Assembly (NCBI GenBank): GCA_900772575.1 | Contig: CAAHEN010000133.1 | Span: 1-45,223 of the forward strand | Direction: 5' to 3' | DNA: 45,223 bases | Origin: Bacteroidaceae bacterium | GTDB taxonomy: Bacteria > Bacteroidota > Bacteroidia > Bacteroidales > Bacteroidaceae | Shown: in pieces, positions 24,714 through 33,547 of the stretch | Position numbering within the stretch: position 1 is the stretch's first letter | How the letters are laid out: every line of letters begins with the position of its first letter | Notes under the pieces: model-generated | The model's database searches: none | Seen by the model: only the letters and a program-made list of their open reading frames with translations | Told to the model about the DNA's origin: nothing | Position numbers and translations under genes: made by a program

Positions 24714-27401
24714 TCAGCGCTTCTGCTCACCGAAATCGGCCTGTTGCTGTTCCACCTCTTTGAGCTGCTGGTCACTGCGCTTTCTGGCAGCCTGCTCGCG
24801 GTCGAGATCAGCCTTGCTTTTGGTGGTCGGTCGGCCATATACGTTTGTGGCTGCCGCTGGGGCTTGTGCCGCCTCGCTGTCGTTATAAATTGCAGGGCGA
24901 GTGGCTGGACGTGTCGTCAGTTCGAGCACAGCCGAGACCGGCATCTGCGTCCCCTCGAAGAGTACGCTGGCTGTCACACGGACTGGCCCAGGCCGCAATG
25001 TGGACTGTAGCAAGACTGGTGCTGTACCCCACTTGACGGGAGCGGGGTTGGCCAGAATACTGGCATCACCGAGCAGACGCCCCTCACCTTCGATGCTGAA
25101 GGCGATGTGATAGTTGTTCAGGCGCTTGATGTTACCGTCAGCATCGGCCACGGCAGCCACGAGAGTCACAATGTCTGAGCCGTCAGCTGTCAACCCCTGT
25201 CCTTCGTCGTCGGCCCAAAGTAACAGCTTCGATGGCCGGAGGGCGGGACGGACTTCGTGTGTGGCCACCACTTTGCCATCCATCAGACCCTCGGCCCGCA
25301 GAAAAACGTCAGCTTGACGGCCATGGTACATGGACAGGTTCTTACATGTCATGAAGTCGAACACACCGGGGAAGGTGATGATGGGCGATGGCATTCCGGT
25401 GCTGTCGCCTGATTTGTTGTAAGTATAGGTCTTGCCATCTCGGTTGAAGGTCAGGCGCACTTCGTCACAGTTGGAGTAGACTGTGACGTCAGCCGGTGAG
25501 AATGGTGTCATCTCATGGGCAATATAGACCATGGGACCTGTCTCGAAAGGCTTGTTCTCTTTGAGGGGCGGGCGTTGTGCCTTGAACATTTGGTAGGCAT
25601 ATTTCGGCTGGCGAAACACGTCCATCAGGCCACCGTAGAAAGGATCGGGGTGATAGCCGCGCTGGTGGTCGAATGCATGCCAAAGGCAACCGCCCACATG
25701 CTGGCGTGGGGTGCGGCAGAGCACGTCGTAACACGTGAAGTCATAGTTCGGCTTCGCATAGTGCTGTGCTTGGATGAGCATCGGCACCTCACCCCAGTTG
25801 CGGGCCACGCGGCTCGGCGAGTTATGGGAGTTCCAGTCATCGACATTGTCACCCCATTCACGGGTGAAGTAGGTCAGCTTTGGATCCATCTCGCCGATGG
25901 CATCAGCCTTCTCGCCAGCGGCAGGATGTGAGAACAAAACAGGGTAGGTCTCATGGCCACGTGCCCGGGCATCACAGGCTGTGTAGCAATAAGGATAGGG
26001 ATATTCCTCCTTGACAATCTCTTGCGTCTGGCGGGCGAAGTCTGCCGGATACCAAGTCTCATTGAGAATCGGCTCCCAGAGCCAGACACTTGGGTGGTTG
26101 CGGTCACGGCGCACCAGCTGGCGCGTGTCGTCGAAGACACGTTGTGCGAAGATGGGAGCCTCGTTCCAGAACTGCCAGCCCGGTATGTTGTCGATCACGA
26201 AGAGGCCGAGCTCGTCGCAGGCGTCCATGAATGCGGGGTCTTGCGGGCAGTGGGCGTTGCGGATCACCTTCAGCCCGGCGTCGCGCAGTTTCTTAGCGTC
26301 GCGCCAGTGCAGGCTGTTGGGGACGGCATTGCCGATGACACCATAGTCCTGATGCCTGTTGGCACCGATGAGCGGCGCGCCATAAGGCTGCCCGTTCAGC
26401 CAGAAACCGTCTTTCCCCTTGAACTCCACGCTGCGAATGCCGATGCGACGCCGGTAACCGTCGACGACATGTCCTTTTTTGTCCACTATGCGGACGTAGA
26501 GGTCATAGAGCGCTGGTGACTCCGGGCTCCATAGTCGTGGCTGCCTCAGCGTGATGCGCTTTGTACTGCTCTCCGCCGATCTTGGACCGAGGTGCACAGC
26601 GTCGTTGATGACAGCTACCCGTTGGCCCTCAGGGTTGAAAAACTCAAACTCCACGGTGCCGCGGAAGCTCGTAGCACCGGCATTGCGCAGATGGGTCTTC
26701 AGCAACACGTCCGCTTTTTCCGCCGACACTTTGTCATAGGCAACAAAAAGTCCGCCTCCAGCTTTGACCTGTTCCACGTTGGGGTCTGTGATGAAGACTT
26801 TGTTGTGACTGATGAGCCAGCAGTCGCGGTAGATGCCGCCGAAGTAGGTATAATCGAGTGTTTCCTGGGGCTTTCCAGGAGGGTAGGAAGGGTCGTTGCT
26901 GTTGTCGGCCATGACCGCGATCACATTGTCGGCTCCCCAGCGGATCGCTTTTGTCACGTCGACGATGACGGGCAGATAACCGCCGTAGTGTTCAGCCAGC
27001 AGCGTGCCGTTGACGTAGACACGGCTTTTTCCCATGATGGCTTCGAAATGGAGCGACAGTTGCTTGCCGCGCAGTGAGTCTGCCGGTGTGAAGTGTTTGC
27101 GGTACCACACTTCTCCTTGGTAGTTGATGCAGCCACTGGCCTCCGTCGGGAGATACTCGATGCCGTTGGGCAGGCTGACGATACCCCATGCGCTGTCGTC
27201 GAAATCGCTGCGCTCAGCCCCGTTGGCTGCGCCCTTGTGGAAGCGCCATGCCGGATTCATGGAGAAGACAGTGCGCCCGGTGCCGGGTACTTCGTAAAAT
27301 CCGGCGGTGGAAAATTCAGGTTGGCGTTGCGCCGCGGCGTCTGGGACTTGCGACAGGCCGCCGACGAGGAGGCAGAGGGCTGCGACTAGCAGTGATTTCA
27401 T
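24714..27401 (-). CDS. Secreted glycoside hydrolase family 2 (beta-galactosidase-like)
   Basis: The 895-residue exported enzyme starts with a signal peptide (MKSLLVAALCLLVGGLSQ). The sugar-binding domain (WRFHKGAANGAERSDFDDSAW, VWYRKHFTP, SRVYVNGTLLAEHYGGY), an immunoglobulin-like domain and the TIM barrel (GANRHQDYGVIGNAV, GLKVIRNAHCPQDPAFMDACDELG) follow in GH2 order. The acid/base Glu is likely in WEPILNETWY and the nucleophile in FTREWGD. The C terminus has a bacterial Ig-like domain and ends with a charged KR/Q-rich tail. The ATG at 27401 is chosen for the signal peptide and because the frame upstream overlaps the promoter. The exact substrate is unknown; beta-galactosides of host or plant glycans are likely. 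Confidence 0.9.
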   Translation of the reverse strand: MKSLLVAALCLLVGGLSQVPDAAAQRQPEFSTAGFYEVPGTGRTVFSMNPAWRFHKGAANGAERSDFDDSAWGIVSLPNGIEYLPTEASGCINYQGEVWYRKHFTPADSLRGKQLSLHFEAIMGKSRVYVNGTLLAEHYGGYLPVIVDVTKAIRWGADNVIAVMADNSNDPSYPPGKPQETLDYTYFGGIYRDCWLISHNKVFITDPNVEQVKAGGGLFVAYDKVSAEKADVLLKTHLRNAGATSFRGTVEFEFFNPEGQRVAVINDAVHLGPRSAESSTKRITLRQPRLWSPESPALYDLYVRIVDKKGHVVDGYRRRIGIRSVEFKGKDGFWLNGQPYGAPLIGANRHQDYGVIGNAVPNSLHWRDAKKLRDAGLKVIRNAHCPQDPAFMDACDELGLFVIDNIPGWQFWNEAPIFAQRVFDDTRQLVRRDRNHPSVWLWEPILNETWYPADFARQTQEIVKEEYPYPYCYTACDARARGHETYPVLFSHPAAGEKADAIGEMDPKLTYFTREWGDNVDDWNSHNSPSRVARNWGEVPMLIQAQHYAKPNYDFTCYDVLCRTPRQHVGGCLWHAFDHQRGYHPDPFYGGLMDVFRQPKYAYQMFKAQRPPLKENKPFETGPMVYIAHEMTPFSPADVTVYSNCDEVRLTFNRDGKTYTYNKSGDSTGMPSPIITFPGVFDFMTCKNLSMYHGRQADVFLRAEGLMDGKVVATHEVRPALRPSKLLLWADDEGQGLTADGSDIVTLVAAVADADGNIKRLNNYHIAFSIEGEGRLLGDASILANPAPVKWGTAPVLLQSTLRPGPVRVTASVLFEGTQMPVSAVLELTTRPATRPAIYNDSEAAQAPAAATNVYGRPTTKSKADLDREQAARKRSDQQLKEVEQQQADFGEQKR

Positions 27402-27453
27402 GATGGCTTGTGGATAAGTGGATAAATTGAATAATGCGTGAAATGACAAACTG

Positions 27454-27484
27454 CAAATTTAGATGTTCTAGATGAAACACCCAA
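27454..27484 (-). promoter_or_regulatory. Promoter of the GH2 gene
   Basis: On the minus strand TTG (27484-27482) and TAAATTTG (27461-27454) are separated by 20 bp, matching the consensus. Transcription would start near 27447, giving a leader of about 45 nt. Confidence 0.72.
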
Positions 27485-27644
27485 CTGTTGTGGCCTGATT
27501 TTGCCACCTCTGAGGGTGGAACCCAGAGTGAAAATCAACTTCGACACGTCTAAGGACAGGTTCTATGGGAACTTTCCCTAACTTTGCATTTGCTGTTGTA
27601 CTCTATAGACCCCATGACGGTCTAAGTTTTGAGTTTAACACTGC

Positions 27645-27675
27645 TTGCTTTCGGCGCCCGGAAACCGTATCTTTG
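27645..27675 (+). promoter_or_regulatory. Promoter inside repeat copy B
   Basis: TTG at 27645-27647 and TATCTTTG at 27668-27675, 20-bp spacer. Copy A retains the same elements and spacing (TATATTTG). There is no gene immediately downstream. Confidence 0.65.
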
Positions 27676-27681
27676 TACCAG

Positions 27682-27715
27682 AGGAAACGGCTGTCCCACG
27701 CGGATGGCCGTTTTT
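27682..27715 (+). ncRNA. Candidate short transcript ending at a terminator in repeat B
   Basis: From the predicted start near 27682, a hairpin CGGCTGTCC (27688-27696) with GGATGGCCG (27702-27710) and 5-nt loop is followed by TTTTT, a canonical terminator. Copy A has a corresponding hairpin of different sequence. A 34-nt RNA, or an attenuator allowing readthrough into the rest of the repeat, is possible. No known RNA family is recognised. Confidence 0.35.
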
Positions 27716-27930
27716 CGTGCCCGGTGGCGACCGGCATCGCCATCATATGGCAAAATTGGGGCCATTTTTACGAGCAACTTCCCTAGGGCCCGGTAAAATT
27801 TGCTCCGGGCTAATTCAGATTTGCCCCGGGGAAGTTCCGCTGAAGTCCCGATTTAACATTCCACATTTGCCCGAAGGTTAAATAAGTTAAGGTGGCGTTC
27901 TGGCAATTGAGGCAAAAAAGTGAAGTGGCG

Positions 27931-28114
27931 GGTGGTGCGGTGCTATATTATGGGGCCGTCGGGCAACCTTGGGCGTCCCGGATTCGTCGATCGCAAAGAA
28001 GATATATGTCTGTGCGAACTTCAAGCGCAATTCAGATTTTAGGCACCTAATTATAGGTGTATTACAACTCGAAAATCTTTTGATGAATGTCCTGTGGGTG
28101 TGAGGTAAAGATAG
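27931..28114. other. Non-coding stretch between repeat B and transposase remnant
   Basis: No family resemblance on either strand. A small hairpin CACCTAATTATAGGTG lies at about 28045-28060. It may belong to a decayed mobile element, but no terminal inverted repeat could be shown. Confidence 0.4.
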
Positions 28115-28375
28115 CCATTTAACCGGACAACCAGCCTACTCTCAGGGCATAAACTTGCTCGACAAGTCGGAATCCAGCGTATCAGCCACGAAACGCTAGG
28201 AAGTGAGGCTTACGTGAAGCGCTTGGATCGATACAAGCACCTGCTCGTCATGCTCTTCGGCGTGTCCAGACATTTTGATTCCCTAAGGGAATTGGAGATT
28301 GGGAAGAAAGTCGGGGCGGACAAGCTCCAACACCTCGGTCTGGATTATCCGCTGAGTTTTGCGGAGTCCATATAA
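28115..28375 (+). pseudogene. Transposase remnant, IS4 type (DUF4372-like N-terminal part)
   Basis: The open frame without a good start reads YVKRLDRYKHLLVMLFGVS followed by RHFDSLRELEIGKKVGADKL and QHLGLDY (28211-28350). This matches the N-terminal domain of IS4-family transposases of Bacteroidetes, where YVKRFD-x-Y-x-HL-x-VMLF and SLRE are conserved. LLDKSE appears one frame away (28155-28172), revealing a frameshift. After GLDY the frame turns into unrelated PLSFAESI and stops, so the catalytic DDE part is missing. A decayed insertion sequence fragment of about 220-260 bp. Confidence 0.75.
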
Positions 28376-28404
28376 GGGCTATCAGTTGCTCAATGCTTTT
28401 GTTC

Positions 28405-28791
28405 TTACTTAAATTGTTCTTCTATATACTCAATAAGCTCTGAGTTATTTCTCATGGGATGCTGCAAACTGCGGCCCCCATGAAATCCGTTCTCAAAGAG
28501 CTTCGTCTCACTCAACGCATCACCATTGTACTCTTCTACAAGTTCGAGCTTATAGGTTTTATCTCTTGGGGCAGCACCATTCCAGTATGCACTATCGCCA
28601 CGTTCTTGATTGGCAGCGGTAACAATGGTCTTGAAACGCACACATCGTTCATCCGACATAAAGAGATAGACAATGTCACCTACGGCGAATCTTACTCTTT
28701 CTTGTCTCCATGAAATGTAGCCCAACTCTTGAAGAGCCTTTGCATGATTACATCTTGCTTTATTCGCAAATGCCAACCAACTATGATTCAT
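28405..28791 (-). CDS. Small EVE/PUA-like domain protein
   Basis: The 128-residue product begins MNHSWLAFANKARCNHAKAL and contains VRFAVGDIVYLFMSDERC-VRFKTIV, the pattern of EVE-type (PUA-like) domains: an early Trp, a GD-x-VY strand and an ensuing beta-barrel. EVE domains read modified bases and occur in restriction systems and beside toxins. No nuclease domain is attached here. Its start codon lies inside the end of a broken XRE-type regulator gene, so the two formed an operon. Intact reading frame, but located in a decayed patch; it could be a surviving solo gene. Identification rests on pattern resemblance only. Confidence 0.6.
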   Translation of the reverse strand: MNHSWLAFANKARCNHAKALQELGYISWRQERVRFAVGDIVYLFMSDERCVRFKTIVTAANQERGDSAYWNGAAPRDKTYKLELVEEYNGDALSETKLFENGFHGGRSLQHPMRNNSELIEYIEEQFK

Positions 28792-28950
28792 TTTCTAATA
28801 CTTTTTGAAGGGTTTGTACTAACATGTATCTTATGTCAACGCCAAGGCTATTGTCACCTTTTTCAGGGTTGCAAGATCTGGCTGTGAGGAGTTTGTGCAC
28901 CCCTTTAAAACTGTAGCAGGATCTTTATTCAACTCAGCCGCCAGCAGCAT
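28781..28950 (-). pseudogene. Remnant of an XRE-family HTH regulator
   Basis: Read on the minus strand, LLAAELNKDPATVLKGCTNS followed by SQPDLATLKKVTIAL matches the helix-turn-helix of XRE regulators (typical form: LGKDPATVSKWCTN...QP-LETL). The usual Trp of KWCTN is Gly here. A frameshift near 28843 is needed to continue into GVDIRYMLVQTLQKVLENES, a typical ending, with TAG at 28783-28781. The N-terminal helix is missing or replaced. The stop overlaps the start of the EVE-like gene by 11 nt, indicating former translational coupling. Confidence 0.6.
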
Positions 28951-29080
28951 TTCCACCGACATCTGCCACACTGCCGTGCTGTCGGTGATCCCGGGAAGTG
29001 CGCACAGCTGTATTTGCCTGAGATGGGGGATGAGATAGCCGAATCTTGGGAAAGAGCCCGAAGGAAAGATTGCGCCGCCG

Positions 29081-29707
29081 TCAGCGGCTTTCGCTGTGTC
29101 CGTGCAGTGCCGAGAGAATATAGAGCTGCATCATGCGTATAGCCCGGGCATTCTCGCCGCCGTTGGGGATGATGATGTCGGCATACTGCTTCGTCGGTTC
29201 GATGAACTCGTCATGCATGGGCTTGAGCACGTTGCGATATTTGTTGATGAGCATCTCTAACGGGTGGCCGCGTTCGGCAATGTCACGCTCGATGACGCGG
29301 AGAAGGCGTTCGTCAGATTCGGCATCTACGAAGATTTTAAGATCCATGAGGTCGCGCAGCGACTTGTCGTAAAGTGTCATGATGCCTTCGACAATGATGA
29401 CGTCACAGGGCGCGATGTGTACAGTCTCGGTCAATCGTGTGCAGGTGATATAAGAATAGGTGGGCTGGTCGATGGCATGACCGGCACGAAGTTCTGCGAT
29501 ATGTCGGGCCAGCAGTGGCCACTCGAAGGCGTCCGGGTGATCGAAGTTGGTACGCTTGCGTACCTCTAGGGGTAAGTCGGACTGGTCATTGTAGTACGAG
29601 TCCTGCGGTATTACCGCCACGGTTCCCTCCGGTAAACTCTCTTGTATCTTGCGCACCACAGTGGTCTTGCCAGAGCCGGTGCCGCCTGCTATACCGATTA
29701 TCAACAT
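29081..29707 (-). CDS. udk: Uridine kinase
   Basis: The 208-residue cytoplasmic enzyme phosphorylates uridine and cytidine in pyrimidine salvage. The Walker A is GIAGGTGSGKTTV; PQDSYYNDQSDLP, NFDHPDAFEWPLL, PTYSYITCTR and VIVEGIMTLYD are family motifs, and ESDERLLRVIERDIAERGH forms the lid. The start MLIIGIAGG at 29707 is chosen because an upstream in-frame ATG at 29749 lies inside the promoter -7 element and would not be transcribed. Length is normal. Confidence 0.95.
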   Translation of the reverse strand: MLIIGIAGGTGSGKTTVVRKIQESLPEGTVAVIPQDSYYNDQSDLPLEVRKRTNFDHPDAFEWPLLARHIAELRAGHAIDQPTYSYITCTRLTETVHIAPCDVIIVEGIMTLYDKSLRDLMDLKIFVDAESDERLLRVIERDIAERGHPLEMLINKYRNVLKPMHDEFIEPTKQYADIIIPNGGENARAIRMMQLYILSALHGHSESR

Positions 29708-29746
29708 ATGTTTCTTGCTTTTCTGATTCAGATTCTGTTGGCAATG

Positions 29747-29754
29747 CAAAAATA
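29747..29754 (-). promoter_or_regulatory. Promoter of udk (-7 element)
   Basis: TATTTTTG on the minus strand fits TAnnTTTG. Transcription is expected near 29740, giving a leader of about 33 nt before the start at 29707. Confidence 0.6.
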
Positions 29755-29797
29755 ATTAATCCCTATCAGACAGCGAAGGCATACGATGGGATTTTTG

Positions 29798-29805
29798 TAC
29801 TTTTG
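29798..29805 (+). promoter_or_regulatory. Promoter of HD-domain gene (-7 element)
   Basis: TACTTTTG fits TAnnTTTG, 22 bp before the start codon at 29828. Divergent from the udk promoter. Confidence 0.55.
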
Positions 29806-29827
29806 CCCTTAGTATGCTTTACCACCA

Positions 29828-30379
29828 ATGGCTTTCTCACTCATGACACCGCTAGAAATCATTTCGAAATACTATCCAGAGGACAATGCCTTGCGCCGTC
29901 TTCTCATTCATCACAGTCTACAGGTGGCGCGTCGCGCCCTGCTCGTCGCGCTTAGCCATCCTGAGCTTAAACTGGACTGCGACTTCCTCTACCGTGCCTC
30001 GATGCTGCATGACATCGGCATCTTCTTGACCGATGCCCCCGAAATACACTGCCATGGCACACAGCCCTATCTGATCCACGGACGACTTGGTGCCGAGTTG
30101 ATGCGGCGCGAGGGCGATGAGCGCACGGCTCGTGTCTGCGAGCGGCATACCGGAACCGGACTTACCGCCGATGTCATAGCCCTGCGTGGCATACCATTGC
30201 CACCAGCTGACTATAGCCCGCAGACGCTTGAGGAGCAGGTGGTCTGCTATGCCGACAAGTTCTATTCCAAGAGTCATCCAGAATGGGAACGCACCGTGTC
30301 CCAGACGGCGAAGAGCTTGGAAAAATTCGGTGCCACCTGTGTGGAGAAGTTCATGGATTGGGAAAGGCGCTTCGGATAG
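29828..30379 (+). CDS. HD-domain metal-dependent phosphohydrolase
   Basis: The 183-residue cytoplasmic protein has HHSLQVARRAL (first His), YRASMLHDIGIF (the HD pair) and ERHTGTGLT (downstream His), the ligands of the HD superfamily. The family includes nucleotidases and other phosphohydrolases; this subgroup is uncharacterised. An alternative start at 29843 (MTPLEII) is possible. Transcribed divergently from udk and followed by lptD. Confidence 0.85.
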   Translation: MAFSLMTPLEIISKYYPEDNALRRLLIHHSLQVARRALLVALSHPELKLDCDFLYRASMLHDIGIFLTDAPEIHCHGTQPYLIHGRLGAELMRREGDERTARVCERHTGTGLTADVIALRGIPLPPADYSPQTLEEQVVCYADKFYSKSHPEWERTVSQTAKSLEKFGATCVEKFMDWERRFG

Positions 30380-30484
30380 ATGGAGGGGCAGGGAGTCTTG
30401 GCGCTTTCTCGCGAAAAGCCGAGGTGCCGGCCGGGCCAAAGGAGATTTGTCGGCAGGCGGTTCGGTGAACCCAATATTTTTCAG

Positions 30485-30492
30485 TACTTTTG
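30485..30492 (+). promoter_or_regulatory. Promoter of lptD (-7 element)
   Basis: TACTTTTG fits TAnnTTTG. Its last three bases are the upstream in-frame TTG (30490), which therefore cannot be the start codon. Confidence 0.6.
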
Positions 30493-30522
30493 CACCCCGT
30501 CAAAGCAAGAGCATATCCCATT

Positions 30523-33381
30523 TTGAGAACCATCATATTCATTCTCTTCTCGGCCATTGTGGCCTTCAGTTTAGCAGTGACGCGTCCGGCAGCATTGCCT
30601 GTTGGCGTATCTGCCGGTTTAGCGGCAGATTCTGGGGGGCTGGACGGCCTGCGTACAGACACGGCCCGGGCACTGCAGGCGACTCGAACGGCGATGGCAA
30701 AGGTCGCCGACAGCCTGTCGACCGACAGTTTGCATCCTGTTCTACCCACTGGAAGAAGGGGCATCAAGTATGACTCTGCGGCTGTGGATTCAGCTGCCAC
30801 CGATACCGTAGCCAAGAAGAAACCCGGCATCGATGCCCCAGTCGAGTATGAAAGTGCAGACTCCCTCGTCTATGACGCTGATACACGCTTGGTGTATTTG
30901 TATGGCAAGGCCAAGGTCAATTACCTCAACATGGAGCTCGACGCTGCCAAGATAGCCATGAACATGGACAGCAGCCTTGTGCATGCCGATGCCGCTCGCG
31001 ACACCGCTGGTGTGCTTTCAGATGCACCAGTGTATAAGCAAGGGACTGACACTTACAACAGTGAGCAGATGTCTTTCAACTTCAAGACGAAGAAAGGCTT
31101 CATCACCAATGTGGCCACGACGCAGGGCAATGGCTTTCTCAACAGCGAGCGTTCCAAGCGCACGGACGATGGTACGCTCTATTTGGAACATGCCAAATAT
31201 ACGACCTGTGATGCGGAGCACCCGCATTTTTACCTCGCCTTGTCACGAGCCAAGGTGCGGCCAGGAAAGGAGACCATCTTTGGGCCGGCTTACCTTGTGG
31301 TTGAAGACGTTCCGTTGCCACTGGCCATCCCTTACGGTTTCTTCCCTTTCAACAAGAAGTATTCCAGTGGTTTCATTATGCCCTCTTATGGCGATGAGAC
31401 CAGCCGTGGCTTTTATTTGCGAGATGGCGGTTACTACTTCGCGCTCAACGACTATATGGACTTCAAAGCTCTTGGCGAAATCTACACCAAGGGGTCGTGG
31501 GGACTGAGTGGAGAGACCAACTATCGGCGTCGCTATCATTATAGCGGCAATTTCTATGTCAGCTTCCTGCGCACAGTCGAGGGAGAAAAGAATATGCCCG
31601 ACTATGCGGTGACAAAGAGCTTGAAGGTGCAATGGACGCATTCCAAGGATGCCTCTTCCGGGTCGAATACCACCTTCTCCGCACGTGTCAACTTCGCGTC
31701 GGAGAATTATGAGCGCTCCAATTTGGAGAGCATGTACAATCCCTTGGCCTATACACAGAGCACGCGTGCCAGTTCGGTCAGTTTTTCCCATACCTTTCCA
31801 AGTATTGGCCTGACCATATCGGGGTCGGCCAACCTCACACAGAGCCTGCGTGACTCCTCTGTGGCCGTCACGTTGCCCGACTTGAGTATCTCGCTCAACC
31901 GCTTTTACCCTTTTCGTCGCAAGCGGCAGGCTGGGGCAGAGCGTTGGTATGAGAAAATTTCAATGTCTTACACGGGGTCGCTGTCCAACAGCATCACAAC
32001 AAAGGAGGATCGGCTTTTCAAGTCAAACCTGATCAAGGACTGGAGCAACGGCATGCAGCACCGCATCCCCATTGATGCCACGTTCCAGCTCTTTCGCTAC
32101 ATCAACATATCGCCGCAATTCTCTTTTCGCGACATCATGTACACTAACCGGGTGATACGTTCGTGGGATGACAAAACACAGACCGAGGTGGCTGATACGA
32201 CCTACGGCTTCTACAATCTCTATGATTGGAGCTTGGGAGTCTCTGCCAACACGACACTCTATGGTTTCTACAAGCCATGGCGAAAGCTATTCGGCGATAA
32301 AATCATGGCCATTCGCCATGTCTTCAAGCCCAACATATCCTTCAGCTATGCTCCCGATTTCACAGCTTCGCGTTACGGCTATACCCGTACTTATATCCGC
32401 ACGGATGCCAATGGCGAGGTGTCTACAGTGGAGTATTCGCCTTATTCCGGTGGCATCTACGGTTATCCGTCGGGAACCAAGCAAGGTTCCATCACGATGA
32501 GTGTCTCAAACAATGTGGAGATGAAGGTCAAGAGCGATCGCGACTCTACCGGTGAGCGTAAGATAAGCATCATTGACGAGCTCTACGGTTCGCTTTCCTA
32601 CAATCTCGCAGCGCAGCAGCGGCCTTGGAGCAATCTCAATACGCGTGTACGTTTGAAGTTGACCAAGAGTTACACCTTCTCACTTGCGGCCGTCTTCGCC
32701 ACTTACGCCTATGCTTTCGACAAGAACGGACGCGTGGTCACCTCTGACCGCACGGAATGGAGCTACGGCCGCTTCGGCCGTTTTCAGGGCATGTCGCAGA
32801 GTCTCTCTTACACATTCAACAACCAGACACTGGACAAGCTCTTCCATAAAAAAGGCAAGGGGACGAGCAATAGTGACAACACGGAAGCTGACGACGACAT
32901 GACCGACAACGAGGATGCCAACATTGACCCAGACATCAAGAAGTCACAGCGTGACAGCAAGAGCGTGAAAACTGGGAAGGCGAAGGTGGACAAGGATGGC
33001 TATCTGGCTTTCTCCATTCCATGGTCGTTCACCGTCTCATATGGTATATCGATGTCTGAAGATCGAACGCGACAGATCAACGTTCGACGCATGCGCTACC
33101 CCTACTCATTCACCCAGACGATGAATTTCTCCGGCTATATCCGCATTGCTGATGGTTGGAACATCACGTTCTCGTCTGGCTACGATTTCGACTACCACCA
33201 GCTCTCCATGACGACGGCTTCTGTCAGCCGTGACTTGCACTGTTTTGAGATGTCGTGCTCCATTGTCCTTCGGCCCTATTCCTCCTTCAACTTCACATTC
33301 CGTGCCCGTGCCAACGAATTAGCTGACGCTCTGAAGTGGGATAAACGCAGTTCTTACAGTTCAAACATCGAGTGGTATTAG
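30523..33381 (+). CDS. lptD: LPS-assembly outer membrane protein LptD-like
   Basis: The 952-residue protein would insert lipopolysaccharide into the outer leaflet of the outer membrane. After a signal peptide (RTIIFILFSAIVAFSLAV), an OstA-type N-terminal domain runs to about residue 200 (SADSLVYDADTRLVYLYGKA, MELDAAKIAMNMD, YNSEQMSFNFKTKKGFI), followed by the barrel, whose plug-like VPLPLAIPYGFFP is conserved. An acidic insertion (GKGTSNSDNTEADDDM) is probably an external loop. No ATG precedes the signal peptide; the TTG at 30523 is taken as start because the earlier TTG is part of the promoter. It ends with an aromatic residue (EWY), as for beta-barrel proteins. Confidence 0.88.
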   Translation: MRTIIFILFSAIVAFSLAVTRPAALPVGVSAGLAADSGGLDGLRTDTARALQATRTAMAKVADSLSTDSLHPVLPTGRRGIKYDSAAVDSAATDTVAKKKPGIDAPVEYESADSLVYDADTRLVYLYGKAKVNYLNMELDAAKIAMNMDSSLVHADAARDTAGVLSDAPVYKQGTDTYNSEQMSFNFKTKKGFITNVATTQGNGFLNSERSKRTDDGTLYLEHAKYTTCDAEHPHFYLALSRAKVRPGKETIFGPAYLVVEDVPLPLAIPYGFFPFNKKYSSGFIMPSYGDETSRGFYLRDGGYYFALNDYMDFKALGEIYTKGSWGLSGETNYRRRYHYSGNFYVSFLRTVEGEKNMPDYAVTKSLKVQWTHSKDASSGSNTTFSARVNFASENYERSNLESMYNPLAYTQSTRASSVSFSHTFPSIGLTISGSANLTQSLRDSSVAVTLPDLSISLNRFYPFRRKRQAGAERWYEKISMSYTGSLSNSITTKEDRLFKSNLIKDWSNGMQHRIPIDATFQLFRYINISPQFSFRDIMYTNRVIRSWDDKTQTEVADTTYGFYNLYDWSLGVSANTTLYGFYKPWRKLFGDKIMAIRHVFKPNISFSYAPDFTASRYGYTRTYIRTDANGEVSTVEYSPYSGGIYGYPSGTKQGSITMSVSNNVEMKVKSDRDSTGERKISIIDELYGSLSYNLAAQQRPWSNLNTRVRLKLTKSYTFSLAAVFATYAYAFDKNGRVVTSDRTEWSYGRFGRFQGMSQSLSYTFNNQTLDKLFHKKGKGTSNSDNTEADDDMTDNEDANIDPDIKKSQRDSKSVKTGKAKVDKDGYLAFSIPWSFTVSYGISMSEDRTRQINVRRMRYPYSFTQTMNFSGYIRIADGWNITFSSGYDFDYHQLSMTTASVSRDLHCFEMSCSIVLRPYSSFNFTFRARANELADALKWDKRSSYSSNIEWY

Positions 33382-33547
33382 CATTGGTTGCGTGGGCCAC
33401 TATGATTGGGCCTGCGCAAACAAAAAAATGGACGCAGCAGGCAAGATATCGTTCAGATCGGTGTTTTATATATACAGGTATGCCTTTCCGGCTCACGCCT
33501 TTGACAAGAATAGAAATTACCAAAAGACAAAACGCAACGTACTCATC

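Larger units (their letters stand above)
27630..27930 (+). repeat. Dispersed intergenic repeat, copy B
   Basis: This is the plus-strand counterpart of 9748-10041, with the same block order and only small insertions and substitutions. Similarity begins at GTTTAACAC and fades after AAAAAAGTGAAG. The unit contains a canonical promoter, a short hairpin with T-run, a conserved GCCA...TGGC hairpin, and the pair AACTTCCC/GGGGAAGTT enclosing a CCCGG-rich region. No protein is encoded with credible codon use. It lies between the GH2 promoter and a transposase remnant. Confidence 0.75.

Noticed and set aside
28950..29080. Continuation of the minus-strand frame between udk and the XRE remnant as a gene
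   Set aside because: The frame is open (ending in a PGITDSTAVWQM-type stretch), but no domain or start could be supported; it may be chance.
29708..29749. Longer udk start (ATG at 29749)
   Set aside because: The ATG is within the -7 promoter element and the extra residues are not conserved.
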